This document shows positions 1-12,949 of a stretch of 64,000 bases of DNA, one piece after another. Position numbers and translations under genes: made by a program. Each line of letters opens with the position of its first letter. Position 1 is the stretch's first letter. The stretch comes from Amblyornis subalaris (Eukaryota; Chordata; Aves; Passeriformes; Ptilonorhynchidae). The stretch spans positions 17,788,077 to 17,852,076 of the forward strand of contig JACAXG010000002.1 of assembly GCA_018881555.1 (NCBI GenBank), read 5' to 3'. The notes below the pieces were generated by a model. It was not told the DNA's origin. It worked only from the letters and a program-made list of their open reading frames with translations, and did no database searches.

Positions 1-1230
1 CCACGGGTTCCTGTACAGTGTCAGAACTTTGTGGATGAGTTCAACTAGACTTACAGTCTGAGGCACAGGAAGGGTTATTGAACTGCTCAGCATTGTTCAC
101 TAGTAGAGATGTAGAAAAAGTAAAGACTTTATCTCCAAAAAAAGATATTTTAAGAGCCTCCTGGTTGATATAGGCACCTGTATGTTGATCTTGGGCACTG
201 AAGAGAAAACGTGGAGTGAAAGGAAAGCACTTTGCTCAGCCCTAGCTCAAGAGACCATTGCTGAACACTAGACTCTCTAGGTAGGAAACAAGAATGACAG
301 GCTCAGAAGACAGGTCCATCTGTCCAAGATGCAAATCCAGATACCTGACAAGTTCTGAGGACTCCAAAGGGTTCATATGAAAAAAAAAATAAAACAAGAG
401 AGTCCGTAGAGTCTTCCCTATCTGCTGTTGTTTTATTTTAAGAATGTCCTTTATACTTCCCAACTACTCTGACTGAAGCAGGACCATGGGCTTTGGAAAC
501 CTTTATAGCCACACCTGAAACTAGGTTAATATGTCAAAATCCGTTGTATGTAACGGCACTGCTGTCTCCCCAGCTCTCTTTGCTTCACTATGAACTCCAT
601 TGTGTCTGCCAGCTGTGGTGCCAGTCTCTTTCTCCTGTTCTCTTATCTGCTGTCTTACAGTGTGTTCCTGGTAATAATTCCTTTTCCTCCTCACTGTTGC
701 TGATTTGGTTTCTCTTGCTGATTTTTGCCGGTCAAGTTCTATATTAAGAGCTCCAGGTTTCAGGTGCCAGCTGAACAGAGTCACTGACCTCACTGCATAG
801 CTTTTCCTGCCTTTTACACCTTGTGCATTCTCCAGTTACCTTTTGTCTGCTCTGATTTCTTTGTCATTTTTTCTCCCTACCTGGTGATAATTGCCCCCAA
901 CTCTTCTCAGCTTCCGTTGTCGCCCTTCCCCACGCACTAACTGCCGACTCTTCCAGCCTCTACACTGCCTTATTTCATCCAGGCACGTGGTCTGGTGAAT
1001 GTCTCTAGGCCCTTGTGTTCATCCTCTGCATCTTTGCATTTATCCTTGGGAAAAAAATCCTTTCTTCGTGCGCTCCCTGCTAAGGTCCCTTCAGCCGCCC
1101 CCATCCCTACTCATTCTTTGATTAGCACTTTTCTTCTCCAGACTCACCAGCAGACTCTTTCTATGGATCACCCTCTTCGTCTGTTTTCAAATAAGCCTCT
1201 GAAGTCTCTGCAAAAACAACCCTCCTCTAC
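1..1230. other. Upstream flank of NR2E1, part 1
   Basis: No gene recognised. The pyrimidine-rich stretch from about 850 may be an eroded extension of the LINE relict that follows. Confidence 0.5.
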
Positions 1231-1234
1231 ATAC

Positions 1235-1480
1235 CATTATGCCTTTCTCATCTCCTTTACCTCTTATCCTTTCAAATGACCAGTTTACTCCCATTCTCTT
1301 GAACTCACCTCTCTGACACTCAGCAGTCTGGTTTCCAGCCACTTCACACTGCAGGAATTGCTCTCTCTAAAATCACTAATGATGTCCTTCTAGTCAATTC
1401 TAGCCGCCTCTTCTCCAGCCCCTTTCCTTTTGATTTTTCCAACACCTTTGACATATCAGACCATTCCTTCCCTTGGAGTT
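1235..1480 (+). mobile_element. Ancient L2/CR1-like LINE reverse-transcriptase relict
   Basis: The frame at 1322-1470 reads QQSGFQPLHTAGIALSKIT, NDVLL, then DFSNTFDISDHS. It resembles the L2-type reverse transcriptase pattern S-G-F-R-P, T-A-L-K-V-T-N-D-L and D-L-S-A-A-F-D-T-V-D-H. There is no long intact frame, and divergence is high. The preceding 400 bases may also belong to it. Confidence 0.55.
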
Positions 1481-3479
1481 CCCCACAACTCAGCTGCTGT
1501 GCTGAAAATTGCCACCTTTAGTTTTAGAGCTGGGTAGTTGACAGCCAGAAGCCTAAGAATAGGGCACAAAGAAAAGGATAATTCTTTGTATTGTCTTCTG
1601 CACATAATGAAGCTCCTCTTAGGAAACCATGAAAATTTTAAGGGCATACCCAACAGTAGGGAAAACTCCAGCAAAGGATCTCTTTGCTCCCAATAGACCT
1701 CTAAGCCAGACTTAATGTATAATACAAGAAACTTCACTTTCATATCTTTGGAGTTTCCTTGATGTATTTTTGTAAGAAGGAAAAAAAAAAGGAGAAAATG
1801 AAACAAATAGTTTCACCTTTCTACAGGTTTGTTGTTTTGTGGCCTTCGCTGTTCACTGATAAAATTGGAGATGGATTAGTTCAGAATTATATACAAATAT
1901 ATAATACAGACAAAAAGAGGATCAGCCTGGGAAGATTGTGGAATCTTTCCAGTGTCAGATTAGCCAAAAGTCAAAGAACATCTAGAGGGTAAAAGCAAAT
2001 GCAGTGGCTCTGGTGAAGGTCACAGTCAAAGGTTCAGGGGAGGGGGGTGTGTGGTGTGGTGTTAAATCCTCCAGCTCAGTGGTGAAGCCAGAGGCTCTTT
2101 TCAAGTTAAGCTACACTTGCAGAGCTACATGGATAACATGAACAGATGTTCCTACTGTTTGGCTCTTGCTGCACCCATTTTTACAAAGATAGTTCTACTT
2201 AAAACATAGACTGAATAAAATCTGTAATCACTTGGTGTGGACCTTAAAATATCAGAAGTACATGAGCAAAGGGCACAGAGATACAGCACACAAGAATTAT
2301 CATTGACTTCAAATAAAACTGCTGCATTCTTTGCTCTTCTACTCTAAATTCAAGCTCTCTTTGCCTGCCTTATAGTCTGCAGTAAAGCTGTGGATGATAA
2401 ATCACACTGTGTTTCCCATTAAAGTAAGAGTAAGTTGTAGAAAATGGTGTTTAAAAAATCAAGGGAATTAACTTTAACTGTTGGATGCCCTGCTCCCTCC
2501 CCTGTGTGTCAAAGCAATTAGTGAGAGTTAGATCAAAGGATCCACTCTGCAGAAAAGGGAGAAATAGAATCCAGTGTGAAATATCCCCCTGCAAAGACAA
2601 TAAATGCAAATAAATTGCAGGTAACTAGGAGATCTGATACTATACCACCTCCACGAGGAGAGGGTCAGCAGTTACATCTGATAATAGCATCTCTCTTTTA
2701 TTGGGGATCACTATTTTCCAAAAGAAAAACTAAATATTGATTAAGTGATACCTTAAATACCACAAGATTATCAAAGCAATTACAGGGATTAACTTCCCAA
2801 AATGCTCCAGCTGCAGAAACCGTGCCAACTTGGTAATGGCTATTAACATCTGTATGCACAAGAGTAATCCCCTAGTTTTCTTTCTTTTCTCCTCTCTCTC
2901 TCTGATTGCTCCTATGTGTATTATAGTTTTTCTGAGTGCATGGGATATACCTCCTGGGAACCTCATTCTGCATTCCCTCGTTTGACCTGCTTAGAGTCAG
3001 AGGAAGTCAGAGGTTATTCAAGGAGGGCACGAGACATGTAGTTGTGTTGCCCACTCCCACATGAGAAAACCTTCCCCTGATACAAGAAGTCAGGAGACTT
3101 TGCTGGTCATGAAGTCCCATATGGATATGCTGACTTTGACCATGCTAACTCAGTCTGGTTCCTTGACAGCACTATCTAGCTAAGGGTTGAATGTCCTGCA
3201 GATGCCTTTGAGAACAGCATCAGATGGCTGAAGAAGTTTAACTCCACTAACGAAGAGCTCCTTTTTGGTCCCCAGCACAGTCACAGAGTTCAGGGTCCTT
3301 GGTAGCTTTCTATTCCCAGAGCCCACTCTCATGCTTGCATTGATGGGAACGGCTCACTTTTGCTTCCATTTTTCCCCCTTCACTCTTCTCTTAGTGGGAG
3401 AAGCAACTTTAAAGCATGGGAGAGACAGACAGAGAGAGCATGACGCCCTATAATCCAACAAGTCAACTTCCCGAGCTCA
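1481..3479. other. Upstream flank of NR2E1, part 2
   Basis: AT-rich unique sequence. No gene or repeat recognised. Confidence 0.5.
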
Positions 3480-3900
3480 AACATGAACTGATTTTTTTTT
3501 TCTTCCCTCGCCTTATAAAAAAGAAATTGACTTTTGTTTGGAGTTTGTGAAAAGTGGGACTCGGGGCCCAGTCAATGGGGCTCCCCGCAGCGCGGGCTGA
3601 GTGGAGCCATCTCGAACCAGTCAGCCGCGGCACCAATTAATCCGCTCTTTGTCACAGCCCCGGCCTCAGCAGCAGCGGCAGCAGTAGCAGCAACACATTT
3701 GGCCATTGTTCAGACCTTCATGCAACGGGATTTACCCTTTCAAAGAGGCAGTTTTGTCCCAAAGAGTTCGAGCGGAAGTTTCTCACTGACAATTTGCCCC
3801 AAATAGATAGATTTGTCAGCAGCAACCTTTAAAAGCAAAAAGCCATGGAGGAAAAAGGGGAGAAAAAGAAGTGTGGGGCGAAGAGCAAGTGCATCCTTGT
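3480..3900. promoter_or_regulatory. Candidate conserved distal element upstream of NR2E1
   Basis: An abrupt GC-richer block in an AT-rich flank. It contains a homeodomain-type CAATTAATCC (about 3631), a full SOX motif CCATTGTT (3703-3710) and an octamer-like ATGCAAC (3720-3726). No gene or repeat explains it. Conservation is not testable here. Confidence 0.4.
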
Positions 3901-6900
3901 CCGTCTGTCTGTCTGGAAGCCTGTCCTGAGCAGGTGGGGTGGGCGCTGGGCCTGAGGTACAGAAGGGCGAAATGGCATTGATGGGGGCTCTTGTTCGTCT
4001 CAAGGCAGACGTAGCAAGGGAGCTAACAAGCTCCCAGGCTGTTGTATAGCTGCTCTGACTTCTGAAAGCCTTTCAGGGAACTTCTTTTACATGGCATTGT
4101 CATGCCTGCTACACAGCAATGTGCTAGGCTGGCCAGGGTTTCTCAGCCTCAAATACTCCAACAGCAGCTCAACCCTGAGAGGAGCAGGCCTCGTTCTCTA
4201 TGGTCTTGCCACCAAAATCTATATTTAAGCCAAAGCAAGCAGTGTTTTGCAAACAGGCTTGTGTACCCTTTCCTATGCACAGTGCAGTGAGGCTCATATT
4301 CCAGGCAGGAAATGTGAAACAAACACACATGTACTTCCCACACTGATGCTGCTGTGCTCCTTACAGGTGCACCCTTCTTTGCACTTCCAGGTCTGTTTGC
4401 ACGGACAGTCAAACCTGCTCTGTTGCAAACTGCAGCTATTCACAGGCACTGCTCTTGCTCCCACCCTCAGAGCATAGCACTGCCCAATATCCCTGGCTCA
4501 CACATGAAACCTGCCCTTCCCCACAACATCTACCCCCACACTCCAAAACCAAAACAGGAAAATGTGCAGGAAACTTTCTCCACAGCTGGGATTCCAGCAG
4601 ATGCGCATCCATACACACACAGCCTCTTCCAGCAGCCTTGCTGTCACATTGGAGAGCAGCAACTGGGAAGTTCCCAAGCCTGTCAGACTAATCTCTCTTA
4701 ATAGCACAATTTTTGGGAAAAATGGAAAAAATATGGGTAATTTCACCTGTGACTCCACCTTCTGCTACACCCACTGGGCAGGTGGAGAGGTGGGGACTAG
4801 TAAATTCCTGTTAGCACCATGGTGCTGAAAACTACAGCNCTGTTTTTTCCCGGGAAGGGTTGGAAGAGGCTGTTCAGACCAACATAAGTTGCCCATTGCA
4901 TACGAGAAACTATCCTCTAGTCACCCAGACAGCAAGTATAGCCTGCTCTTTCCCAGAGGCCTTTGCATGGCAAAGGAGCCAAATTCATGGGAGAACAACG
5001 GGTTCTGCTGCAGTCTCAGTGCTTATCTGCTGCCATTCAGGCAGTTTGACTTCCCAAACAAAGCTGAAGAAACCCAGGCCACTGACATAGATCTGCTTCA
5101 GCTATCTGACCAAAAGGAAGGCATGAGAAATGAATGCAAGGCAGCTATATGGCCTTAAAATTTTGCAATGAACTCTCGAAACTCCATTGCTGGATGACAG
5201 CCAGTCCAGCACTTCCATCAGACTATTTTGTCTCGCTGTATCTAAAACGGAGTTTATCTGTGTTACTCAAAGAACCTCATTGTTTAAGTATTGCCCAGNC
5301 CACTGGTGTTTATTTGATGGCCTTCCCAAGACATTTCCTGAAAGACAGAAAAATGAAGATCAAGTTCAAAGTGACATCAAAAATTTTACCAGCCTTCTTT
5401 ATACCCACCAGGCTCCCCCAGGCCTGCCTATATCTGCTCTTGGAAAGGGAAAAGGGCACAAGCGGCTGCAACTTGGTTATAAATCAGCCTGAAGCAGGGG
5501 TTGTTTACTATTAGGTTAGGCCTATTCCAAGTGAATCCGTTTACAAGACAACCAGAACACTTTGAGTTAAAACTGAAACTGAGTTAAAAGTCTGAGTTAA
5601 AACTGAAACATTCGGCTCCATGCTTGAAGATACCAGTGGCTGTCACATGTTCAGGNTGTCCTTCACTACAGGGAACAAAGAGATCACCAGCAGCAGAGCA
5701 GCAGTGTCCTCAGTCCCAGAAGGCAGATGTAGGACCTAAGATATCCTTAGACTCCTTCCCCATCTGCAGAGGAGTTTTAAGAGACACAAGGGCAGGTGAG
5801 TAGGGATGTACACACCTTACAATGGTGCAATGCACTGAGATGAGCTGAAAGTCAAGTGGTACAAAGCAAATACCTTCAAACACAGCTTTCTCCATATGGC
5901 ATCTCTCCANTGGAGGCCTCACTCCTTCAACTTCCCTGGAAATGCACAAGTAAATTAACATTTGTTCTTTCCTGGCATGGGAGGAACACAGAAACCAGGG
6001 ACAACGGTATTCTTGAGGAAGCTTAGCTGTCCCATCCTTTATTCCCTCAGCATGACTGGCCCTGGTTATCAATCAAATTTGTAGTATTCCNAAGACCAAA
6101 TCTCCTCTTCCTTTAGTAGTGATTTTGCTTATGATTTTCAACAAAGGAAAAGAAAAGCTACNGGATATGACAGAAAATATTCTACCAGATACAGNGTGCT
6201 TACCATGCACACAGGAAAAAGAGCAGAAGAAGATCACATTTCCTCTGTTTGTCTGTCGGGTTCTGAATCATAGCAACTTCATGCCAGCAAAAGGGCTAGC
6301 TGGATATGGGCAACATCAGCCAACAACGACTATATATAAAAAATTTAAATAAGAATCAAACAAATGCTCCTGACAGTACAAAACTAGTTGATCAACCATA
6401 CAGTATGTTTGAAGCAACTTCCCATGTATATTTGCAGACAAATTACAGTATTTTAATCACTCTTGAGGTTTCCTAAACATCATGATTTACTATGAAGTAT
6501 AATCTTTGTACTTGTAGTTGGAATAAAAGCATTGTTGAACAACAATCCGTGCATTGAACTTCTACTGCTTTAGCTAAGTGATCTGCCACACAGCTTTGCT
6601 TACCAGTGTCAACACTGCCACAGAACAGAGTAATTATGAAAAGCAGTTAATGTAAGCATTACCAGTTCCTATTAATCCACAAGCACCACTCCATGCTGGA
6701 TCGGCATCCATGCCAGTCCTCAGAGTTTTTGATTCTCTGCTTCAACACTTTGTGTTCTCTACTGCAGCACGAAGAACTAAGTCACAAGATAAAACTCTGT
6801 CCTGGGATTCACATAACACATTCCCCTGATTTATATTTCTTTGTAAGAGCCATTCTTCATGAAAAGGAGGGACATAGAGATACTGGATTACATCTCACCA

Positions 6901-9453
6901 GAGAGATATCATCTCCTATATACAACACCTGTAATTCCCTAATATTTATGGTGATATAATGTTTCTGTGACAATTGCAGCAAAATCNTATCTGGCAAAAT
7001 TAAGTGAGGGCATGAGTTAAAATGTCTGAAGTCTCTTTTAAGACCACTTAAAGCTCAGAATCCCTGGGTGGGCAGCGAGTGCCCCACACTNCAGAAATCA
7101 CTTCAGGCACCAGGGTTTGTAAACTGCCAAAAGGCATTGCAAATTCAAGGATGTGCCCTCTATTTGAATGGTGAAATCTTAGTTGAGAACTGACAGGACT
7201 CTTCCAGTCAGATAGGCTGCCTAAGACTTTGATTGTTCGTATCAAACTTTGCAGCTCTCATGCACACCAGCAATCTTGTTGCAGTTGGTTAAACTACTAC
7301 TTATTTCATATTTATGAGGAAAGACTGCAGGATCAGAATCTGCCTCAGTGGTACGTTTTTCATTGGACTACATTTTCTGTTCAGGCAGGACAAGCGCAAA
7401 TAGCTGCAGGAATAATTAATTTTACAGAGGAACATGGCAGATCTCTGCTTTCCAATTTTCATAGAGGTAAGAGTGCTAGATTTTGTTACAGGGGCTCAGG
7501 CCACTGGTTCCTCAAGCACCCCATCTTGCTCTCACCAATGTCTGAAATCTCAAAAGGCAAAAAACCCCAACCAACCTCATAATACATTTAGTTAGTTGCA
7601 GAGTGATGCACATCGAATTCTCCTCTGCTTGGACTTGCCACTAATCGCTCTACCTGCAAGGATACTACTGTGACCTATATTTTATGAAGCAAGAGATAAA
7701 GTAAGTCTGTCTATAAATGTCTTAATCAGTCATAAAACTATACAGCTCTTCTTAAATATTGCTCTGCACCAACTGACTCAATACTTTCAAGCAGCACTGA
7801 ATGTGATATGCTGATTCAATGCTGCATCTGGAAGTATTTATTTTTGTTGTTTCTAGATTCATTTCCCAAAATAGATACCACAGATCTGGTCTCCAGCCAA
7901 AATCAAGAGATATAGCTAAATTGAAAACAATGCAGCTGAGCCATTACACTGCCAACCAGAAATACAGCCCTTCCTAAGAGCTTTCTTTGCTGCCACTACA
8001 CAGTATTTCGTGNAATTGCCTCAAAGGTCAGCTTATTAATAGGCTTCTACAGCAAAATTTGGGAGCCCAGTCTAGCACAGAAATGATTACATTCAAAGGA
8101 CAATCAATCAGGGCCATACCTGAAGCAACTCCTTCCTATGCACATACAAGTGCTTAGGATGTAGCCAGAGCTATTTCTTTAATATACAGATAGAATTATT
8201 TTCAAATGTCACACCACAGCTCCAAGATGTATTTNTTCCTTGTAGTCAGCATTCTTTTGTTGACAATTTAAAACTGTTAAAGTATAGACCAATCTTATTT
8301 TAAGTTTTCTTTTATCGAGTTAATAATATATTTATTTGCCCTCGTATTTGGACCTTTCACTAGTTTTATACAGCTGTGTCTCTGCTGGCTTCAGTATTAA
8401 TACTGTCTTTTGTGTTCGTGTCAGGAAAACTAAAATGAGGCTGTTTCTCTCTAAATTAGATTGCAGCTGTTGCTACATCATTGGCTTATTACGACACTTT
8501 GATTTATATCTAACTAGCAAACTAACAAATAAGTCAAGTCACTAACTAGAGCCGCTTTGTTAAGTGCTTGTCTGGCATTGTCTAGATGGGATCAGGTACC
8601 AATGTAGGCGTATAAGCCAAGCCTGACATATCCCTTTCAAAGGCATACGTGATTAATGGGGCATTTCATTGCTGCAAGTGAACTCAGGCTTGTTCCACCC
8701 TTGAATGCAAGTATTGAGGAGAAGTGCCATGACTTACAGCGATACTCTTTTCCCAGTTATCTTTCTTAGGTGTAATTTTCCCCTCTATTCTGCACGATGC
8801 TGATGTACACTCATCAGATGCACGTGTGGAAATAGACCTATATGGTTGCTGTTGCAATGCAGTCATTAATTTACTTAACCAAGCATGCACACGCACAAGG
8901 GAGAAACTCACCACTTTTTCTCCCGCATCTGCGGGCAACACAGGCCTTCCCCAAAGCTTTGCTGGGTGAATTACCCAGCGTGGAGGATGGGCTGAGAGCT
9001 ACTCAAGCCCAAAAGCCACCAGAGGTAACTGGAACATTCACTGTGGGACACCCCAGCATGCAGATATGGAATACAAGATGTCACCACTTCAGGGAAAGTC
9101 ATCCCCAGCTGCAGCCAGAAGATGGTCTTGTTTTACAGAGAATACATGAGCATGAGGAAATTCCTCTTGCACCAGGAGAGAGGGTGTGCTCGCAGGACAG
9201 ACTTCACCCGGTCATCTTTCTGTGCCTTGGATTTTCACATTCTGGAAAAAAAGCCTTTTCTTTCTTCACCTGGAGAAAATTCANAGCACCAAACTGTAGT
9301 CTTCTTTTGTTTTGTTGTGGGTTTTTTCAGTTAGCTGGGGCTCTCAGCACAGCCCTGTGAAACTGGAGGGCACCTGGCCCCAGGGCATCCAGGTGGCTGC
9401 CAGAGCAGCTGCCACATAGGGTCCTCAGCCCCTGGGATCAGCTATGTTGGGCN
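3901..9453. other. Upstream flank of NR2E1, part 3
   Basis: About 5.5 kb without a recognisable gene. A compact AT-rich block at 8330-8680, with a perfect 14-base palindrome (8392-8405), may be a further regulatory element. The rest is unassigned. Confidence 0.5.
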
Positions 9454-10045
9454 TGTGGTGAGGTTTAGCCCCAACTGGCATCTCAGGCCCATGCATGCAG
9501 CCTCTTGCCCACTCCCACACAGTGGAANGGTGAAGAGAATGGGAGGGGTAAAAGTGAGAAAACTCATGGGCTGAGCTAAAGACAGGTGAAGGATAGGTGA
9601 AGCAAAAGCCACATACATGAGGAAAGCAAAAGAAGGAATTAATTCNCTGTTTCCCATGGGCAGGCAGGTGTTCAGCCACCCCTAGGAGAAAANGGCTCCA
9701 TCACACATAACAGAGACTTTGGAAGGCAAATGCCATCACTCCAAACATTCCCTCCTTTCTCCTTCTTCTCCAGTTTTATATGAACACCACATGGTATGGA
9801 CACATCCCTGTGGTCATTTGGGGTCAGCTCTCCCAGCTGTGTTCTCTCCCAACTCCTTGCACCTCCAGCCCTCTCACTGGTGGGATGGGGCAAGAAGCTG
9901 ACAAGGCCTTGACTTTGTGTAAACGCTGCTCAGCAGTAATGGAAACATCTCTGTGTTATCAACACTGTTTCCAGCACAAATCCAAAACACAGATCCATGC
10001 CAGCTACTGTGAAGAAAATCACCTACCTCAGCCAAAACCAGCACA
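9454..10045 (+). mobile_element. Diverged avian endogenous-retrovirus LTR, copy 1
   Basis: It shares blocks in the same order with the copy at 11.16 kb: a TGTGG...TTTA(G/A)CCC start, CTCATGGGCTGAG(C/A)TAAAG-type middle, GGCCTTGACTTTGTGTAA, CTGCTCAGCA, TATCAA and GCCAGCTACTGTGAAG near the end. The end is ...AACCAGCACA. No retroviral frame lies next to it. Confidence 0.75.
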
Positions 10046-11161
10046 GTGTGATGGCCTGAGTGGGACACAAGGAAGGCCAGTGCCACCACTGCTGGGTGTA
10101 CAGTGCATGGCCCTCCCAGGAACATGTCTGTGAGGCAGGGACTTCACAAGGATAACTCAATACCACAAAAGAGCTTGTCAAGTGCATTTTCACCACCCAC
10201 ACAGGGAATAGCCTGAGTTGAGCACCAAGCACAGCCATGTCACAGACCAGCAATGTGGTGGGACACTCAAGGAGCCGCATAGTCCCTTCAGCAGCCCTCA
10301 CAGTGCAGCTGCCCATCCATCTGCCTGCAGGTGGATACAGAAGAGGATTTATGGCAGTGCTGCAAAAACACAGACTGTGACCTACAAAAGGGAAGGCACC
10401 TTAGATTTCAGGGGTGATTTGAAAGAACTGAACCCTGTAGATATTTATGCTGCAGAGGGTGCTGCTGTGTTCACCTCCCTGCATGGGGCTGCCAAGGGAC
10501 GTCTCTGGATCTTACCCGGTGCATGCACCAAAGGAGGGGAGTGGAGGTAGCTTCTCAAGTATCCCAAAGCAAGAGCAACTCCTTCTCTCAGGAGAAAATA
10601 GCTCTGTCCTTTCCTTCCTTATCACCTTTCCAGGAAAACAGGTATTTTATATTTGCCTGATCTTACCCACCTGCTTTCTGTTGAGAAAAACAGATGAAAA
10701 CTGCAGTTCTGTATATTCTGCTGCTACATCCATACACCTCTGGCAGCTTAAATTCTTTCCTCACCTAACCTTCTCCACTTTTTCCTTTTTTTTTTGTTTA
10801 CTGAAGACCTCTTGGCTCCCCATCCAAAAAGCAGAGAAGATAAGCAAGACAAAGGCAGAAGGAGTGCTGTACTTGAAGATGGGTCACACATGGGATTTTT
10901 ATTGCTAAGACTCCAAGAAAAGAAAAGATGACTGCAAGAGATCGTGTCACAATGCTGAGAAATGTCACCACATAATAGTAATAAGAGTACGGAGTCCTGA
11001 AGGAGACACACGGAAAAAGGAACACATGCTAGCTCCTGTTGCAGGATTGACAACTATTTGTACTTCCAAGGAACTATAAGGAGACAGTAAATTTCATAAC
11101 TATATTAGAATCTTCTGTAAATGTAGGACTGCTTAATAAACAAAATGCTAAATATAGTTGT
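10046..11161. other. Sequence between the two related LTRs
   Basis: About 1.1 kb without a recognisable retroviral gene, primer-binding site or host exon. It could be the eroded interior of one provirus or unrelated flanking DNA. Confidence 0.45.
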
Positions 11162-11680
11162 TGTGGTTTAACCCAGCAGGCAGCTAAACACCATACAGCT
11201 GTTCACTTACTGCCAGCACAGTGGGATGAGGGAGAGAATCAGAAAAAAAATAAAACTTGTGGGCTGAGATAAAGGCAGTTTAAATAAATAGAAAAGAAAG
11301 GGAAATAATAATAAAGATAAAAGAATATACAATGAAAGTGACAGACAAATTCTCAGCATCAACTGACTGATGCCCAGTTAGTCATCTGGCCATCTTCCCC
11401 CAGCCCTTTTGTTCAGCATGATGCCATAAGGTATGGGATATACCTTTGGCCAGCTTGAGTCAGTTGTCCCAGCAGTGTTGCCTCTCAACTTCTTGCACAC
11501 CCCCAGCCTACTCTCTGGCAGGGCAGTATGAGAAGCTGAAAAATCCTTGACTTTGTGTAAGCACTGCTCAGCAACAACTAAAACACGTTCTGTTATCAAT
11601 ATTATTCTCATCCTAAATCCCAAACACAGCTCTATACCAGCTACTATGAAGCAAATTAACTCCATCCCAAACCAGTAAAA
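11162..11680 (+). mobile_element. Diverged avian endogenous-retrovirus LTR, copy 2
   Basis: It starts TGTGGTTTAACCCAGCAGGC and carries ACTTGTGGGCTGAGATAAAG, CTTGACTTTGTGTAAGCACT and, near its end, CCAGCTACTATGAAGCAAAT. Same family and orientation as the copy at 9.45 kb. No clear target-site duplication seen. Confidence 0.8.
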
Positions 11681-12949
11681 TAATGGTAAATGTTAAATGG
11701 TAATAATGGTAATAATTACAAATACTAAATGCTAACTATAATTTCCTGCCTTTTGGGAGCTGAACTACTTTTCCACCAAATGACCATGGAAAGAGCTTTG
11801 GTAGAACATGCAGTGAAAAGCTGGAATAGGGAGAGAGCTCTTCCCTGTACTCTTGGAAGATGCATCCCACCTTCACTTTCAGGGCTGAGATATCTCTGTC
11901 CACAGAAACCACAGGAAAGGCTCTGAATAGACAGAGGACAAACCTCAGCCAGCGCAGGTTTACAAAGCATTACCAGGCACAGCCTGGGGAACAGGGAAGG
12001 GCTGATGGGTTGCTCTCTCCTCAGCAACTTGTAGACCCAGCCCACATGCAGAACAATCTTTGGGTGTCTGGGTTATGTTAGTGGATTTTGGGGTGGAGAG
12101 GTGGGTTGTTGAGTTCTTTTTTTCTCCTCTTGGCAGAGCCTGATGCCACACATGGAAGGGAGAGCCCTGTTTGCATTCAGAGCAGCCTCTCTCAGGTGTG
12201 TCTGAAACCTGTGGACAGTTTGACCAGCCTCTGCAGTGTTTTTGAGGTGGCTTTGAGTGTATAAGTGCAAAGGATTGTGGCTGCTGTAGGGCCAGAGATC
12301 TGCCTTGTTAGAGCAGAGGATGCCCAGGGGCAGATTTGGGCCCTGCTGCCATTTAATCCTCTTTCTTTTGGCCTTCAGACCTTGCTAATGTAGCATCTCC
12401 TTCCCTGTTGCTTTCCACGTTGCTCAAGGAGGTGAATTTTTCCCCACCTCCCTGGAAGAAGATTTGGAGTGAATTTGTCTGCATTCCTTGATCCACCAAT
12501 TTCTTTGCTTTCTGAGATCTCCCTGAGCAACTTTCCAGTCCTCTCAGTGTTAGGCAGGACTAGGCTTGTCCTGATTCAAGGCCTTTTTCTGTGCCATGGA
12601 TGCATTGGTCCCATGGGGAGCAAAGAGCAGAAAGCCACCGAGATTCCAGTGCTGTTCAGTCACGCAGCCCTGCAATAGAGGTATGGTATAGACACAAGAG
12701 GAATCACCCATAACCTGAGACAGAAAGATGCAGGAATGAAATATGAAGTGCAGGAGGACAGGGACGGTGTGTTTGGGACTGGGCTGAGCACCACATTCTC
12801 CCAGGATCACAACCAGCAAGGGGGAAGTCGGTTGTGGTACATCAACACCTCACACCAGTGACAGGGACGAGAAAGCGGAGATCCAGGGACTTCTGAGGGC
12901 TTCACAATCTCCTCAGCAACTGCTGTCCCTGCTCTCTGGTGCCGTTGCC
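11681..12949. other. Upstream flank of NR2E1, part 4
   Basis: About 1.3 kb leading into the CpG island. It starts with a low-complexity GGTAATAAT-type stretch (about 11685-11735). No gene recognised. Confidence 0.5.

Noticed and set aside
1..12900. Exons of OSTM1, the expected left-hand neighbour
   Set aside because: I found no OSTM1-like peptide or second CpG-island start in the left flank; the gene probably lies beyond the window.
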